A stretch of 42,728 bases of DNA from an uncultured Bacilli bacterium (lineage in GTDB: Bacteria > Bacillota_I > Bacilli_A > RF39 > UBA660), in contig CALVIY010000007.1 of NCBI GenBank assembly GCA_944331955.1, positions 1 through 42,728 on the forward strand, read 5' to 3'. Shown piece after piece: positions 31,876 to 41,500 of the stretch. Below the pieces are notes generated by a model that worked only from the letters and a program-made list of their open reading frames with translations, made no database searches and was not told the origin of the DNA. Each line of letters begins with the position of its first letter. The first letter of the stretch is position 1. The translations under genes were made by a program, and so were the position numbers.

Positions 31876-32356
31876 ATTATATATAGGTAAAATAGTTAAT
31901 ACCCATGGTATTAAAGGTGAACTTAGGATTAAAGATAACTTAACTAAAAAACAAAGAGAAGAAATATTTAAAGTAGGAAGTAATTTAATTATAGATGAGA
32001 AATCTTATAAAATAACTAGTTATAGAGTCCATAAAGACTATGATATGGTTACTTTTCTTGGTTTTAATAATATAAATGATGTAATGTTCTTAAAAGGAAA
32101 AACAGTCTATAAAGAAAGATCTGAAATTAATCTTAATAATGAAGATATCTTAGATAGTGAACTTATTACTTATAAAGTTAAAACTACTGATAATATAGAA
32201 GGTAAAATTATAGATGTAGAAGAGACTGGTAATAACTATAAAATACTTAGATTATTAATAAATGATAGTGAAGTATTAGTTCCTTATCATAAAGACTTTG
32301 TAACTATAGATAGTAATAAAAAAGAAGTTTTAGTAAGACTTTTGGAGGAGTTATGA
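31868..32356 (+). CDS. rimM: Ribosome maturation factor RimM
   Basis: A 162-residue protein for 30S head assembly. YIGKIVNTHGIKGELRI is the diagnostic N-terminus. The PRC-barrel half ends EVLVPYHKDFVTIDSNKKEVLVRLLEEL. ATG 31868 overlaps the upstream stop by eight bases, with no separate strong ribosome site. It overlaps trmD by four bases. The rimM-trmD pair is conserved in bacteria; rpsP, usually adjacent, is not here. Confidence 0.92.
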   Translation: MNKLYIGKIVNTHGIKGELRIKDNLTKKQREEIFKVGSNLIIDEKSYKITSYRVHKDYDMVTFLGFNNINDVMFLKGKTVYKERSEINLNNEDILDSELITYKVKTTDNIEGKIIDVEETGNNYKILRLLINDSEVLVPYHKDFVTIDSNKKEVLVRLLEEL

Positions 32357-33033
32357 AAATAGATGTATTAACCTTATTTAAAGATATGTTTAATAATATA
32401 TTTAGTGAATCTATTATTAAACGGGCCATTGATAATAACTTAGTAGAAATAAATATTCATAACATTAGAGATTATAGTAAAGATCCTCATAAAAAAGTAG
32501 ATGATACTCCTTATGGGGGAGGGCCTGGTATGGTTTTAATGTGTCAACCAATATTTGATGCCGTTAAATCTTTAAGAACTTCTAACTCTAAAGTAATATT
32601 ATTAACACCGAGTGGAACTTTATATAAACAGTCTCTTGCCTTAGATTTATCGCATGAAGAACATTTAATCATTATCTGTGGTCATTATGAAGGCTTTGAT
32701 GAGAGAATAAAATCAATATGTGATATGGAAATATCTATTGGAGACTATGTCTTAACAGGAGGAGAAATCCCTTGTATGGTTTTAATTGATTCTATTACTA
32801 GACTAATAGATGGTGTTATAAAAAAAGAAAGTTATCAAAATGAATCATTTACAACAAACTTATTAGATTATCCAACCTATACTAAACCAAGAGTCTATGA
32901 AGACTTAGAAGTACCAGAAGTATTAGTTAGTGGAGATCATGAAAAAATAAATAAATGGCGTTATGAACAACAATTAAAATTAACAGAAAAGAATAGGCCT
33001 GACCTATTAAAAGGAGATGGTTCATGTGAATAA
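32353..33033 (+). CDS. trmD: tRNA (guanine37-N1)-methyltransferase TrmD
   Basis: A 226-residue SPOUT knot enzyme that makes m1G37 in tRNA to prevent frameshifting. The markers are KIDVLTLFKDMFNNIFSESI, DDTPYGGGPGMVL, ICGHYEGFDERI, and the knot segment EISIGDYVLTGGE. The C-terminal RNA-binding helices end KLTEKNRPDLL. GGAGG precedes ATG 32353. All core motifs are intact. Confidence 0.96.
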   Translation: MKIDVLTLFKDMFNNIFSESIIKRAIDNNLVEINIHNIRDYSKDPHKKVDDTPYGGGPGMVLMCQPIFDAVKSLRTSNSKVILLTPSGTLYKQSLALDLSHEEHLIIICGHYEGFDERIKSICDMEISIGDYVLTGGEIPCMVLIDSITRLIDGVIKKESYQNESFTTNLLDYPTYTKPRVYEDLEVPEVLVSGDHEKINKWRYEQQLKLTEKNRPDLLKGDGSCE

Positions 33034-33436
33034 TTATTTAATAATAGAAAAAAGTTATACTTATAATGGTGATTTAACACTTGGAAAAGAACTAACAATT
33101 ACATCTTATGATAATAAAGTATTTATTTATAATTTAGATATTCAAAAAGTGTTTATTAGTAATAAAGTCTATAAAAAATATTTAAAACTATTAAGATTAG
33201 TAGATTTTTACCTAACTAGTGATGATGATACAGGGACTGCTTATCATGAAGCTTTAAATGAAATAGAAAAGTTTAGACAACTTGTAAAAAATAAATATAG
33301 ATCATATCTATTAGAACAAATACTAAAAGAAATGTCTTTAGAACTAAAGAAAAAAGTAATGGATGCTAAGAAGAGATTAATCGTTATGGAAGCTAAGAAT
33401 TATGACTATGTTAATGAAAATAGAAGGAGTAAATAA
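33026..33436 (+). CDS. Hypothetical protein, 136 aa
   Basis: I do not recognise this protein. GTG 33026 is the better start: GGAG lies nine bases upstream, whereas ATG 33017 touches the ribosome site. The first 50 residues look like beta strands (YLIIEKSYTYNGDLTLGKEL), the rest like charged helices (about 55-135). It overlaps the trmD stop by eight bases, so it is translated with trmD. No catalytic motif or membrane helix is seen. Confidence 0.6.
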   Translation: MNNYLIIEKSYTYNGDLTLGKELTITSYDNKVFIYNLDIQKVFISNKVYKKYLKLLRLVDFYLTSDDDTGTAYHEALNEIEKFRQLVKNKYRSYLLEQILKEMSLELKKKVMDAKKRLIVMEAKNYDYVNENRRSK

Positions 33437-33438
33437 AC

Positions 33439-33467
33439 TTTACTAAAACTAAAATCTATGATATTAT
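33439..33467 (+). promoter_or_regulatory. Promoter before Gre-like gene
   Basis: TTTACT at 33439-33444, 17-base spacer, TATTAT at 33462-33467 with TGA before it. Confidence 0.6.
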
Positions 33468-33494
33468 ATGTAACGTTATTAAGGGGGAATTTAA

Positions 33495-34835
33495 ATGATA
33501 TTAATACCAGAACAAGTAAAAGCTTTAAGAGAAGAAATAGCACGCTTAGAAGAGAAAATAAGAGATTATCAAGAATATTTTAAAGATTGTGAAAAATCAA
33601 GTGCAATATTAGGGTTTGTAAACTATACCGATAATACTTTAGAAGTAAATAATTATAATAGTGATAAGAAAAAATTAGAAGCATACAAAAGAGCCTTAGT
33701 GGAAAATGAATTCATTGATTCTAAAAATTCTAATACTATTGAATGTGGTACAGAATTTACAGTGCTTTTTGATGATACTAAAGAAGAGGAAACTTATACT
33801 TTAGTAGAAAATACAATAGGACTTGCTAGAGAAAGACTTAGTAAAGATAAGGGATATATTGTTCCTGATAGTAGTTTAGGCAAAGCAGTTATAGGAAAAA
33901 GCATTGATGATGAATTTTCTTATGATATTAATATTAAGGGTAAAAAAGGTTCTATTTCTATCACAGGTAAAATAATTGATATCATTAAAAAGTCAAGAAA
34001 TGATATTAATTTTATAGTATCTAGAAAAAGATCTAGAAGAATTTCTAAAAAGTGGAAGAAAGATATTTCAAAATTAAATGATTTAAAGGAAATTACTTTA
34101 AGTCAATATGAACTATTAAAAGAAGAAAAAGAAAGGTTACTTACCCTTATTAGTAAATTAGAAAAATATAATAATAAAATAAGAGTAGGATCAATTATTA
34201 CTTTAGAAAATAAAAAAGGTATAACAAAAGATTATGAAATCGTAGATAAAGATGAATTTGATATTACAAAAGAAATAGATGTTAATACTGTTTTAGGAAG
34301 AAAGATTATCTCTAAGAGAAAAAATGATGAAGTTGATGAAGCATATAGTTATCAAAAAAATGGTATACACAAGAAAAGAAAATATAAAGGAAAAATAATT
34401 AATATAGATAATAGCAATGTAGAACAAGAAGATAAAATATATACAAGTATTTATTCTTTGTATAATAGATTAAATACTGTTAATAAACTACTTAGTAATT
34501 GTAAAATAGTTACACCTCAGCTTAATAATACAGTAGGAATTGGTAGTAAAGTTAGTATTATTACTTATGAAAATGGAGAAATTCAAAATAGAAGAGTAGA
34601 ACTTATTAATCAAGCAGTTTCTACTGAGTTAAATACTGATTATGTAGAAGCGATAAGTTCTTTAGGGGAAAGCATTATAGGACTTAAAAATAATGATTCC
34701 TTTAACTATTATTACTATAGTGATCGATATAGAAGAATGTCTTTTGGTTCTGGTGCAGTTTATGATATTAATAATAATATGAATGAAAGACTTGCCAAAG
34801 ATCCACTTACATATATAAAGAAAAGAAGAGGTTAG
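33495..34835 (+). CDS. Protein with three GreA/GreB C-terminal-like domains
   Basis: A 446-residue protein with an internal threefold repeat. A coiled coil opens it (EQVKALREEIARLEEKIRDY, about 6-30). Three FKBP-like Gre C-terminal-type units follow, each built as a strand pair, a polar middle and a G-x-I/S-x-x-L-G-x-x-I-I/V-G motif. They begin near CGTEFTVLFDD (about 84), VGSIITLENKK (about 232) and IGSKVSIITYE (about 350). Helical linkers join them. Real GreA has one such domain and an acidic coiled-coil tip for RNA cleavage; here the tip is not obvious. Binding to RNA polymerase is therefore only a guess. AAGGGGGA precedes ATG 33495. Confidence 0.6.
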   Translation: MILIPEQVKALREEIARLEEKIRDYQEYFKDCEKSSAILGFVNYTDNTLEVNNYNSDKKKLEAYKRALVENEFIDSKNSNTIECGTEFTVLFDDTKEEETYTLVENTIGLARERLSKDKGYIVPDSSLGKAVIGKSIDDEFSYDINIKGKKGSISITGKIIDIIKKSRNDINFIVSRKRSRRISKKWKKDISKLNDLKEITLSQYELLKEEKERLLTLISKLEKYNNKIRVGSIITLENKKGITKDYEIVDKDEFDITKEIDVNTVLGRKIISKRKNDEVDEAYSYQKNGIHKKRKYKGKIINIDNSNVEQEDKIYTSIYSLYNRLNTVNKLLSNCKIVTPQLNNTVGIGSKVSIITYENGEIQNRRVELINQAVSTELNTDYVEAISSLGESIIGLKNNDSFNYYYYSDRYRRMSFGSGAVYDINNNMNERLAKDPLTYIKKRRG

Positions 34836-34845
34836 ACTTCTTTTT
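34821..34845 (+). terminator. Weak terminator-like hairpin
   Basis: AAAAGAAG (34821-34828) pairs with CTTCTTTT (34837-34844). Most T residues are in the stem, so it may only partly stop transcription before tgt. Confidence 0.4.
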
Positions 34846-34851
34846 CTATAG

Positions 34852-35984
<1,133 letters not shown>

Positions 35985-35985
<1 letters not shown>

Positions 35986-36015
35986 GAATAGAGTAAGATA
36001 ATTCTATTCTTTTTT
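35985..36015 (+). terminator. Rho-independent terminator
   Basis: AGAATAGA (35985-35992) pairs with TCTATTCT (36003-36010), then T. It is similar in sequence to the attenuators of leader copies 2 and 3, but no G-tract leader precedes it. Confidence 0.8.
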
Positions 36016-36028
36016 CATTTCATAATAA

Positions 36029-36057
36029 TTGATATTTCATAGGAATTATGATAGTAT
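36029..36057 (+). promoter_or_regulatory. Promoter of fourth surface-protein gene
   Basis: TTGATA at 36029-36034, 17-base spacer, TAGTAT at 36052-36057 with TGA before it. Unlike the other three surface genes, no leader peptide, G tract or attenuator follows. Confidence 0.6.
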
Positions 36058-36104
36058 AAAAATATAAGAATAGCATAAACTAAAAAGATGAGGAGTATAT
36101 AATT

Positions 36105-37652
36105 ATGACAAGAAAGAAATATATAACAATATCTGTAGCGATAATATTAATAAGTATAATAGTATTAATAGGAACAAGTTATGCACTACTTACTATGACT
36201 ATAGAAGGAGATAAAAAGATAAGTGTAACAGCAGGAATATTAAAAGTTGATTTTACAGATGGTAATTATATTAACTTAGATAATGCAGCACCAGTTACAG
36301 ATAAACAGGGATTAAAGACAAGCCCATATACTTTTACAATAATTAATACAGGTAATATTAATGCCTATTATCATGTATCGCTAGAAGAAGAGGCAACTAA
36401 CACTTTAACCCATAATTATTTAAAAATGAGACTTACAAATGATAAAGGATATGACAGTGGAGTAGTTTATGTAAGTGATTATGAAGCAAGTGAAATGGAA
36501 ATAATGAGTGAACAAACATTAGAACCAGGTGAAGATAATAAAGTTACATACCAATTATGGATGTGGCTAGACTATAATGCTGACAACTCTGCTCAAGGAA
36601 AAGAGTATAAGAGTAAAATAGTAGTAACAAGTTATGATAGAAAAATGGGAACAAATGCTGTACAACTTGTTAAGAGTAAATCAAATGAAGAAAGTCTAGA
36701 TTATAATAGTGCGACAAGTGAACAACAAAAAGAAGCATGGGTACATAGTCATCCTGCAACAGAACAAACAGAGGCTCTAACAGATTATAGATATATAGGA
36801 GCAGATCCCAATAATTATGTAGAGTTTAATGATGAATTATGGAGAATAATAGGAGTCTTCACAGTAGATGATGGAACAGGAAAAGTAGAAGAAAGATTAA
36901 AGATAATAAGAAATGAATCTATTGGAATTTATTCTTGGGACAATAAGAACACTGAAACAGGAGCAGAATCTGCCTATGGTAAAAACAATTGGACCGATGC
37001 AAGACTAAACTACTTATTAAATCCCGGACATGAAAGCGAAAGTGTTGGAGGAAGCCTATACTGGAATAGTGGTAGTGGAACTTGTTATAATGGACAAAAT
37101 AATGCAACAACAAATTGTGACTTCACTTCTACAGGCTTAAAAGAAGAGGCAAGAAATATGATAGGTGACACTCTTTGGTATTTAGGAGGAACATTAAGTT
37201 ATACAAGTGCAAGTAATGGACTAGCAAGTCATTGGTACTCTTATGAAAGAGGAACAACAGTGTATAATAGTAGTACATCCCCAAGTGATACAAGTTTTGT
37301 AGGAAAAGTAGGATTGATGTATCCAAGTGACTATGGATATGCGACAAGTGGAGGAAGCACAAAAGAAAGAAATGCTTGTTTAAATAAAGAATTATATAAT
37401 TGGGGTAGTAGTGAGTTTAGTGACTGTAAGAACAACGACTGGCTATATGAAAGTAGCTATGCACAATGGACCCTTTCTCCTCGCGCGTCTTACTCCGACA
37501 GCGTGTTCTATGTGAGCTCGTCCGGCTTCGTCTACTACACCGGCAGCGCTTACAGTAGTAATGGGGTCCGGCCAGTCGCTTTTCTAAAGTCTAATATCAA
37601 GATTGTTGATGGAGATGGAAGTAGTAGCAATCCGTATATTCTAAAAGGATAA
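36105..37652 (+). CDS. SipW-type surface protein with lectin-like variable domain
   Basis: A 515-residue exported protein. The signal MTRKKYITISV leads into a hydrophobic helix and GTSYALLT, a SipW-type site. A TasA-like domain covers about 30-180. A DUF6273/C-type-lectin-like domain follows, opening EFNDELWRIIGVF, with NNWTDARLNYLLNPGH and ending SNGVRPVAFL and SSNPYILKG. Codons 460-492 differ sharply from the rest: they are GC-rich and mostly end in C. They encode RASYSDSVFYVSSSGFVYYT and GSAYSSNGVRPV. The pattern matches a variable region of a diversity-generating retroelement target. Paralogues at 11404 and 19838 share the fold but have ordinary base composition there. Likely a ligand-binding surface protein. 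Confidence 0.82.
   Translation: MTRKKYITISVAIILISIIVLIGTSYALLTMTIEGDKKISVTAGILKVDFTDGNYINLDNAAPVTDKQGLKTSPYTFTIINTGNINAYYHVSLEEEATNTLTHNYLKMRLTNDKGYDSGVVYVSDYEASEMEIMSEQTLEPGEDNKVTYQLWMWLDYNADNSAQGKEYKSKIVVTSYDRKMGTNAVQLVKSKSNEESLDYNSATSEQQKEAWVHSHPATEQTEALTDYRYIGADPNNYVEFNDELWRIIGVFTVDDGTGKVEERLKIIRNESIGIYSWDNKNTETGAESAYGKNNWTDARLNYLLNPGHESESVGGSLYWNSGSGTCYNGQNNATTNCDFTSTGLKEEARNMIGDTLWYLGGTLSYTSASNGLASHWYSYERGTTVYNSSTSPSDTSFVGKVGLMYPSDYGYATSGGSTKERNACLNKELYNWGSSEFSDCKNNDWLYESSYAQWTLSPRASYSDSVFYVSSSGFVYYTGSAYSSNGVRPVAFLKSNIKIVDGDGSSSNPYILKG
37481..37580 (+). other. GC-rich variable-region-like segment
   Basis: 59 of 100 bases are G or C, against roughly 30% around it. In frame, most codons are NNC (TAC, TCC, GAC, AGC, TTC, GGC, GTC, ACC), as when template AAC codons are randomised at adenine. 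It ends in GGGGTCCGGCCAGTCGC, a GC-rich 3' edge that encodes GVRPV. No matching template repeat or reverse transcriptase is in the window. Confidence 0.55.
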
Positions 37653-37678
37653 GTATAAGAATACTATCCTTTTTTTTT
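37643..37678 (+). terminator. Rho-independent terminator
   Basis: AAAAGGATA (37643-37651) pairs with TATCCTTTT (37665-37673), overlapping the stop codon, then T to 37678. Confidence 0.8.
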
Positions 37679-37687
37679 CTTAAACCC

Positions 37688-37715
37688 TTGACGTTTTTTC
37701 TTTTTTCCTTATAAT
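37688..37715 (+). promoter_or_regulatory. Promoter of nfo
   Basis: TTGACG at 37688-37693, 16-base spacer of almost only T and C, TATAAT at 37710-37715. Confidence 0.7.
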
Positions 37716-37738
37716 TTTCTATAGAAAGAAGGTATTTT

Positions 37739-38584
37739 ATGTTAATAATTGGTTCTCATGTTGGATATAAAAAAGACTCTGGTTTAGTTGGAAGTGTAAA
37801 AGAAGCTTTAAGTTATAATGCTAACACTTTTATGTTTTATACTGGCGCTCCTCAAAATACTGTTAGAAGTAGTATTGATTTAGATAATGTTAAAGAAGCA
37901 GAAGTGTTAATGAAAGAAAATGGTCTTGATAAAAATAATGTAATAGTTCATGCCCCATATATCATTAATCTTGCTAACCCTGATAAATTTGACTTTTCCT
38001 GTGACTTTTTAAGTGAGGAGTTAAAACGTGTTAATACTTTTGGTATGAAATATTTAGTATTACATCCAGGTTCTCATGTAGGTTTAGGTGTAGATGTAGG
38101 TATTTCTAATATTATTAAAGCCTTAAATCTTGTCTTAGAAAAAGATGATAGCAATATTATGATATTACTTGAAACTATGGCAGGTAAAGGTAGTGAAGTA
38201 GGTAGATGCTTTGATGAAATTAAATCTATTATTGATGGAGTTAATCATAAAGAAAGAATTGGTGTTTGTCTTGATACATGTCATTTAAATGATGCAGGAT
38301 ATGACCTTAATAATTTTAATGAAGTCATAGATACTTTTGATAAAATAATCGGTATAGAAAAAATTAAATGTATTCATATTAACGATAGTAAAAACCCTAT
38401 TTCTTCTCATAAAGATAGACATGAAAATATTGGGAAAGGTACTATAGGTTTAGATACTTTAATGAAAGTAATAGATTGTGATAAATTAAAAGATGTTCCT
38501 AAAATATTAGAAACACCTTATATAGATGGTAATGCTCCTTATAAAGAAGAAATAGAATTAATTAGAAGTGTTAGTAAGCAGTAA
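37739..38584 (+). CDS. nfo: Endonuclease IV (AP endonuclease)
   Basis: A 281-residue TIM-barrel enzyme that cuts DNA at abasic sites in base-excision repair. The start is MLIIGSHVGYKKDSGL. Metal-site segments are VHAPYIINLAN, YLVLHPGSHVG, LLETMAGKGSEVG, GVCLDTCHLNDAGYD and HINDSKNPISSHKDRHENIGKG. All are intact. AAAGAAGG precedes ATG 37739. The 3' end overlaps the convergent prepilin gene by 14 bases, so there is no space for separate terminators between them. Confidence 0.96.
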   Translation: MLIIGSHVGYKKDSGLVGSVKEALSYNANTFMFYTGAPQNTVRSSIDLDNVKEAEVLMKENGLDKNNVIVHAPYIINLANPDKFDFSCDFLSEELKRVNTFGMKYLVLHPGSHVGLGVDVGISNIIKALNLVLEKDDSNIMILLETMAGKGSEVGRCFDEIKSIIDGVNHKERIGVCLDTCHLNDAGYDLNNFNEVIDTFDKIIGIEKIKCIHINDSKNPISSHKDRHENIGKGTIGLDTLMKVIDCDKLKDVPKILETPYIDGNAPYKEEIELIRSVSKQ

Positions 38585-39008
38585 CTTTGCAAGTTGTACT
38601 TGCTATATCTTTAACATTATAAACAGTCTTGTTAGTTCGCTTATCCACACAAGTTAAATTAATACTATAACTTTCTTTATTACGATTCTTAGTATATCTA
38701 ACTTTAGCATTAGTACAATTAATATTACTATCATCAAATGGTTTTATTAAATCACTATCAATTAAATCTTGATAAGTAATATCAACACAACCTGTAAAAT
38801 TTAAAGTTCCAAGACTAGTTATATCTTCTCCTTCTCTTAAAACATAAATCTCTGATGCTTCTATTAGACTATTTCCATAGTATTCATAGGCTTTATCTTC
38901 ATTATTATTTACTAAAGCTGTAATAGATGGTACGACAAGTAGTAATATTATTGCCATAATAGATATAGTCGCTAAAAGTTCAATTAAAGTAAAACCTTTT
39001 CTATTCAT
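38571..39008 (-). CDS. Type IV prepilin-like protein
   Basis: A 145-residue minus-strand protein with a class III signal: MNRKG/FTLIELLATISIMAIILL. Prepilin peptidase would cut after G5; F6 becomes the first residue and E10 is the conserved Glu5 of the mature pilin. A globular part of about 110 residues follows, with three or more cysteines (CVDITY, NCTNAK, TCVDKR, TTCKV). No assembly ATPase, peptidase or other pilin lies in the window. Relatives serve in competence pseudopili (ComG) or type IV pili. Role not assigned beyond this. Confidence 0.85.
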   Translation of the reverse strand: MNRKGFTLIELLATISIMAIILLLVVPSITALVNNNEDKAYEYYGNSLIEASEIYVLREGEDITSLGTLNFTGCVDITYQDLIDSDLIKPFDDSNINCTNAKVRYTKNRNKESYSINLTCVDKRTNKTVYNVKDIASTTCKVTAY

Positions 39009-39044
39009 ATGATCACCTATGATAATTATATCATAAGTTTAATA

Positions 39045-39293
39045 TTAGAGATAAGTATTCTTTAAACTCATAATAATAGTTGACACCCCATTATATATTT
39101 CATCTCTAATATTTCCTCTTAAATTAAGTAAAATACTATTATCTTTTAATAAAATATTATAATTTTCTTTTAAGAAATTACAGATGATAATCGCTTCATC
39201 TTCAGTAGGATAAATATTTTTACTTTCTAAATATCCCATTACTAAGTGGTGATTTAATACTTTAATATTATTTTTTATTATTCTTTCTATCAT
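39045..39293 (-). CDS. Small protein, possibly DUF2624-like
   Basis: An 82-residue minus-strand protein, MIERIIKNNIKVLNHHLVMG and onward, helical and soluble. The pattern of a YPTEDEAIIICNFLKEN helix, then an NILLKDNSILL segment, recalls the DUF2624 family. In Bacillus that gene (yqfT) lies beside nfo, as here. The match is by eye. AGGAGAAAA on the minus strand precedes the ATG, and the prepilin gene follows 36 bases later, so they may be one transcript. Confidence 0.55.
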   Translation of the reverse strand: MIERIIKNNIKVLNHHLVMGYLESKNIYPTEDEAIIICNFLKENYNILLKDNSILLNLRGNIRDEIYNGVSTIIMSLKNTYL

Positions 39294-39372
39294 ATTTTTC
39301 TCCTTTAGTTAATTTATATGTAGTAAATTTAAAATTATGTGATAAACTAGTAAAGAAAGAAGGTGTTGTATT

Positions 39373-41454
39373 TTGAGAATAAAACAAAAAGTTAATAAGA
39401 AAAACATTAATAGAAGAGAAAGAAAGTATACTGTTAATGGTTCTACTTATAAGAAAAGATTTTTCTTTTTAGGTAGTGTTTTAGTAGTTTTATTTTTAGT
39501 AATAACCCTTCGTCTTTATGAAGTGATGTTAAGAGAACAATCTAAATATCAAGAAGAATTAACTACCCTTGCAACGCAAGTAGTAGAAGGACCTAGTTCA
39601 CCAAGAGGAAGAATACTAGATCGTAATGGCAAAGTGATTGTTGATAATAAAGCAGTTAAGACAATTTATTATAATAAAGATAAAAGTAGAGGAACTAAAG
39701 AAGAAATAGAACTTGCTTATAAAGTTTCTAGTCATCTTAACTTAGATTATGATAAAGTTACTGAAAGAAGTAAAAGAGAATTTTTTGTCGCTAAGAATAG
39801 TGATAATATGAATGATAGAATAACAGATAAAGAATGGGAGAAATATGAGCAAAGAAAGTTAGATAGTACTGATATATATGAACTTAAAATAGAAAGAGTA
39901 ACTGCTGAAGAGTTGGCAGCTTTCAAAGAAGAAGACAATAAAGCTAGCTACTTATATTATTTAATGAATAAAGGATATTCCTATGATGATAAAGTTATTA
40001 AAAATAAAGATGTAACAGATGAAGAATATGCTTATATAGCAGAGAATAATGAAGATTTACCAGGATTTAATACTAAACTTGATTGGGAAAGAGTTTATAA
40101 TTATGGAGATACTTTTAGAACTATTTTAGGTAATATTGGTACTATTCCTAGTGAAGAGAAAGATGAATATCTTGCTAAAGGATATGCTTTAAGTGATATA
40201 GTTGGTACTAGTTATTTAGAAGCACAATATGAAGAGTATTTAAAAGGAACGAAAGCGATTTATAAGACTGTTAATTCTCATGAGTTAGAGTTAGTTAGTG
40301 AAGGTAAAAGAGGTAATGATATAGTACTTACTATAGATATAGAGTTACAACAACAATTAGAAGCGATATTAAATGAAGAAATATTATCTACTAAAGGACA
40401 ACCTAATACTGAGTATTATAATAGAAGTTATGCTATTATACAAGATCCTAATACAGGAGAAATACTTGCTATGTCAGGACGTCAAGCAGTTAGTGATGGT
40501 AATGGAGGTTATAAGACTATTGATTGTACAGCAGGTATTATGACTGATCCAATGACTTCAGGTTCTGTTGTTAAAGGTGCAAGTATGTTAGTTGGATATA
40601 ATACAGGTGCTATTACTCCGGGAGAATATCAAGTAGATGAATGTATTAAAATAGCAGGAACACCACAGAAATGTTCTTGGAGGACATTAGGTAGAATTAA
40701 TGATATAGATGCCCTAGCGCTATCTAGTAACGTTTATCAGTTTAAAACAGCAATGAAAGTAGCAGGAGCAACATATCAATATAATAAACCATTAGTAATT
40801 AATGAAAGTGCTTTTGATACTTATAGAAATACATTTAAAGAGTTTGGACTTGGTGTTGAAACAGGAATAGATTTACCAGTAGAGTCTTTAGGTTATACAA
40901 GCGATAATAAAGCCCCAGGACTATTACTTGACTTTGTAATGGGGCAATTTGATACATATACACCAATACAATTATCACAATATATTTCTACATTTGCAAA
41001 TGGTGGAAGTAGATTACAACCACATTTATTAAAAGAAGTTCGCTCATCAACTGATGATGAAACTCTAGGAGATGTAATTTATACTTTTGAGACAAACGTT
41101 TTAAATACAGTTAATACAAAACCTGAATACTTAAATAGAGTTAAAGAAGGATTTTATGCAGTTACTCATAAAAGTTATGGATTAGGACGTGAATATATAG
41201 ATGATTCTCATGATCCTAGTGGTAAAACAGGAACTAGTCAAAGTGCAACAGATACTAATGACGATGATATTAATGATACAGATACAGTATCAACTGCCTT
41301 TGTAGGATATGCTCCATCAAGTAGTCCTAAGATGTCTATAACAGTAACAAGTCCCGATTCTACTTGGGAGAATCCAAGAAATAGTTACTCAACTCTAGTT
41401 ACAAGAAGAATTAGTAGAAGAGCAAGTGATGCTTACTTTGCCCTATATCCTTAG
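39373..41454 (+). CDS. Class B penicillin-binding protein, second copy
   Basis: A 693-residue monofunctional transpeptidase. It starts at TTG 39373, seven bases after AAGGTG. After a very basic N-terminus, one membrane helix covers about 30-52. The dimerisation part includes PRGRILDRNGKVI. The catalytic motifs are S398-VVK401 (SGSVVKGA), SSN at 451-453 and KTG at 618-620. There are no PASTA domains, unlike the division PBP at 14915. It may be the elongation-type PBP2 or a division paralogue. rodA, ftsW and mreB are absent nearby. The start spacing is good despite the TTG codon. Confidence 0.9.
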   Translation: MRIKQKVNKKNINRRERKYTVNGSTYKKRFFFLGSVLVVLFLVITLRLYEVMLREQSKYQEELTTLATQVVEGPSSPRGRILDRNGKVIVDNKAVKTIYYNKDKSRGTKEEIELAYKVSSHLNLDYDKVTERSKREFFVAKNSDNMNDRITDKEWEKYEQRKLDSTDIYELKIERVTAEELAAFKEEDNKASYLYYLMNKGYSYDDKVIKNKDVTDEEYAYIAENNEDLPGFNTKLDWERVYNYGDTFRTILGNIGTIPSEEKDEYLAKGYALSDIVGTSYLEAQYEEYLKGTKAIYKTVNSHELELVSEGKRGNDIVLTIDIELQQQLEAILNEEILSTKGQPNTEYYNRSYAIIQDPNTGEILAMSGRQAVSDGNGGYKTIDCTAGIMTDPMTSGSVVKGASMLVGYNTGAITPGEYQVDECIKIAGTPQKCSWRTLGRINDIDALALSSNVYQFKTAMKVAGATYQYNKPLVINESAFDTYRNTFKEFGLGVETGIDLPVESLGYTSDNKAPGLLLDFVMGQFDTYTPIQLSQYISTFANGGSRLQPHLLKEVRSSTDDETLGDVIYTFETNVLNTVNTKPEYLNRVKEGFYAVTHKSYGLGREYIDDSHDPSGKTGTSQSATDTNDDDINDTDTVSTAFVGYAPSSSPKMSITVTSPDSTWENPRNSYSTLVTRRISRRASDAYFALYP

Positions 41455-41500
41455 AATAATTTATCACTTTTAATAATAAAATTAAACTGAGGTGATACTT

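Noticed and set aside
36919-37362. Two minus-strand open frames opposite the fourth surface protein
   Set aside because: Shadows of the coding frame; no ribosome site and no recognisable domain.
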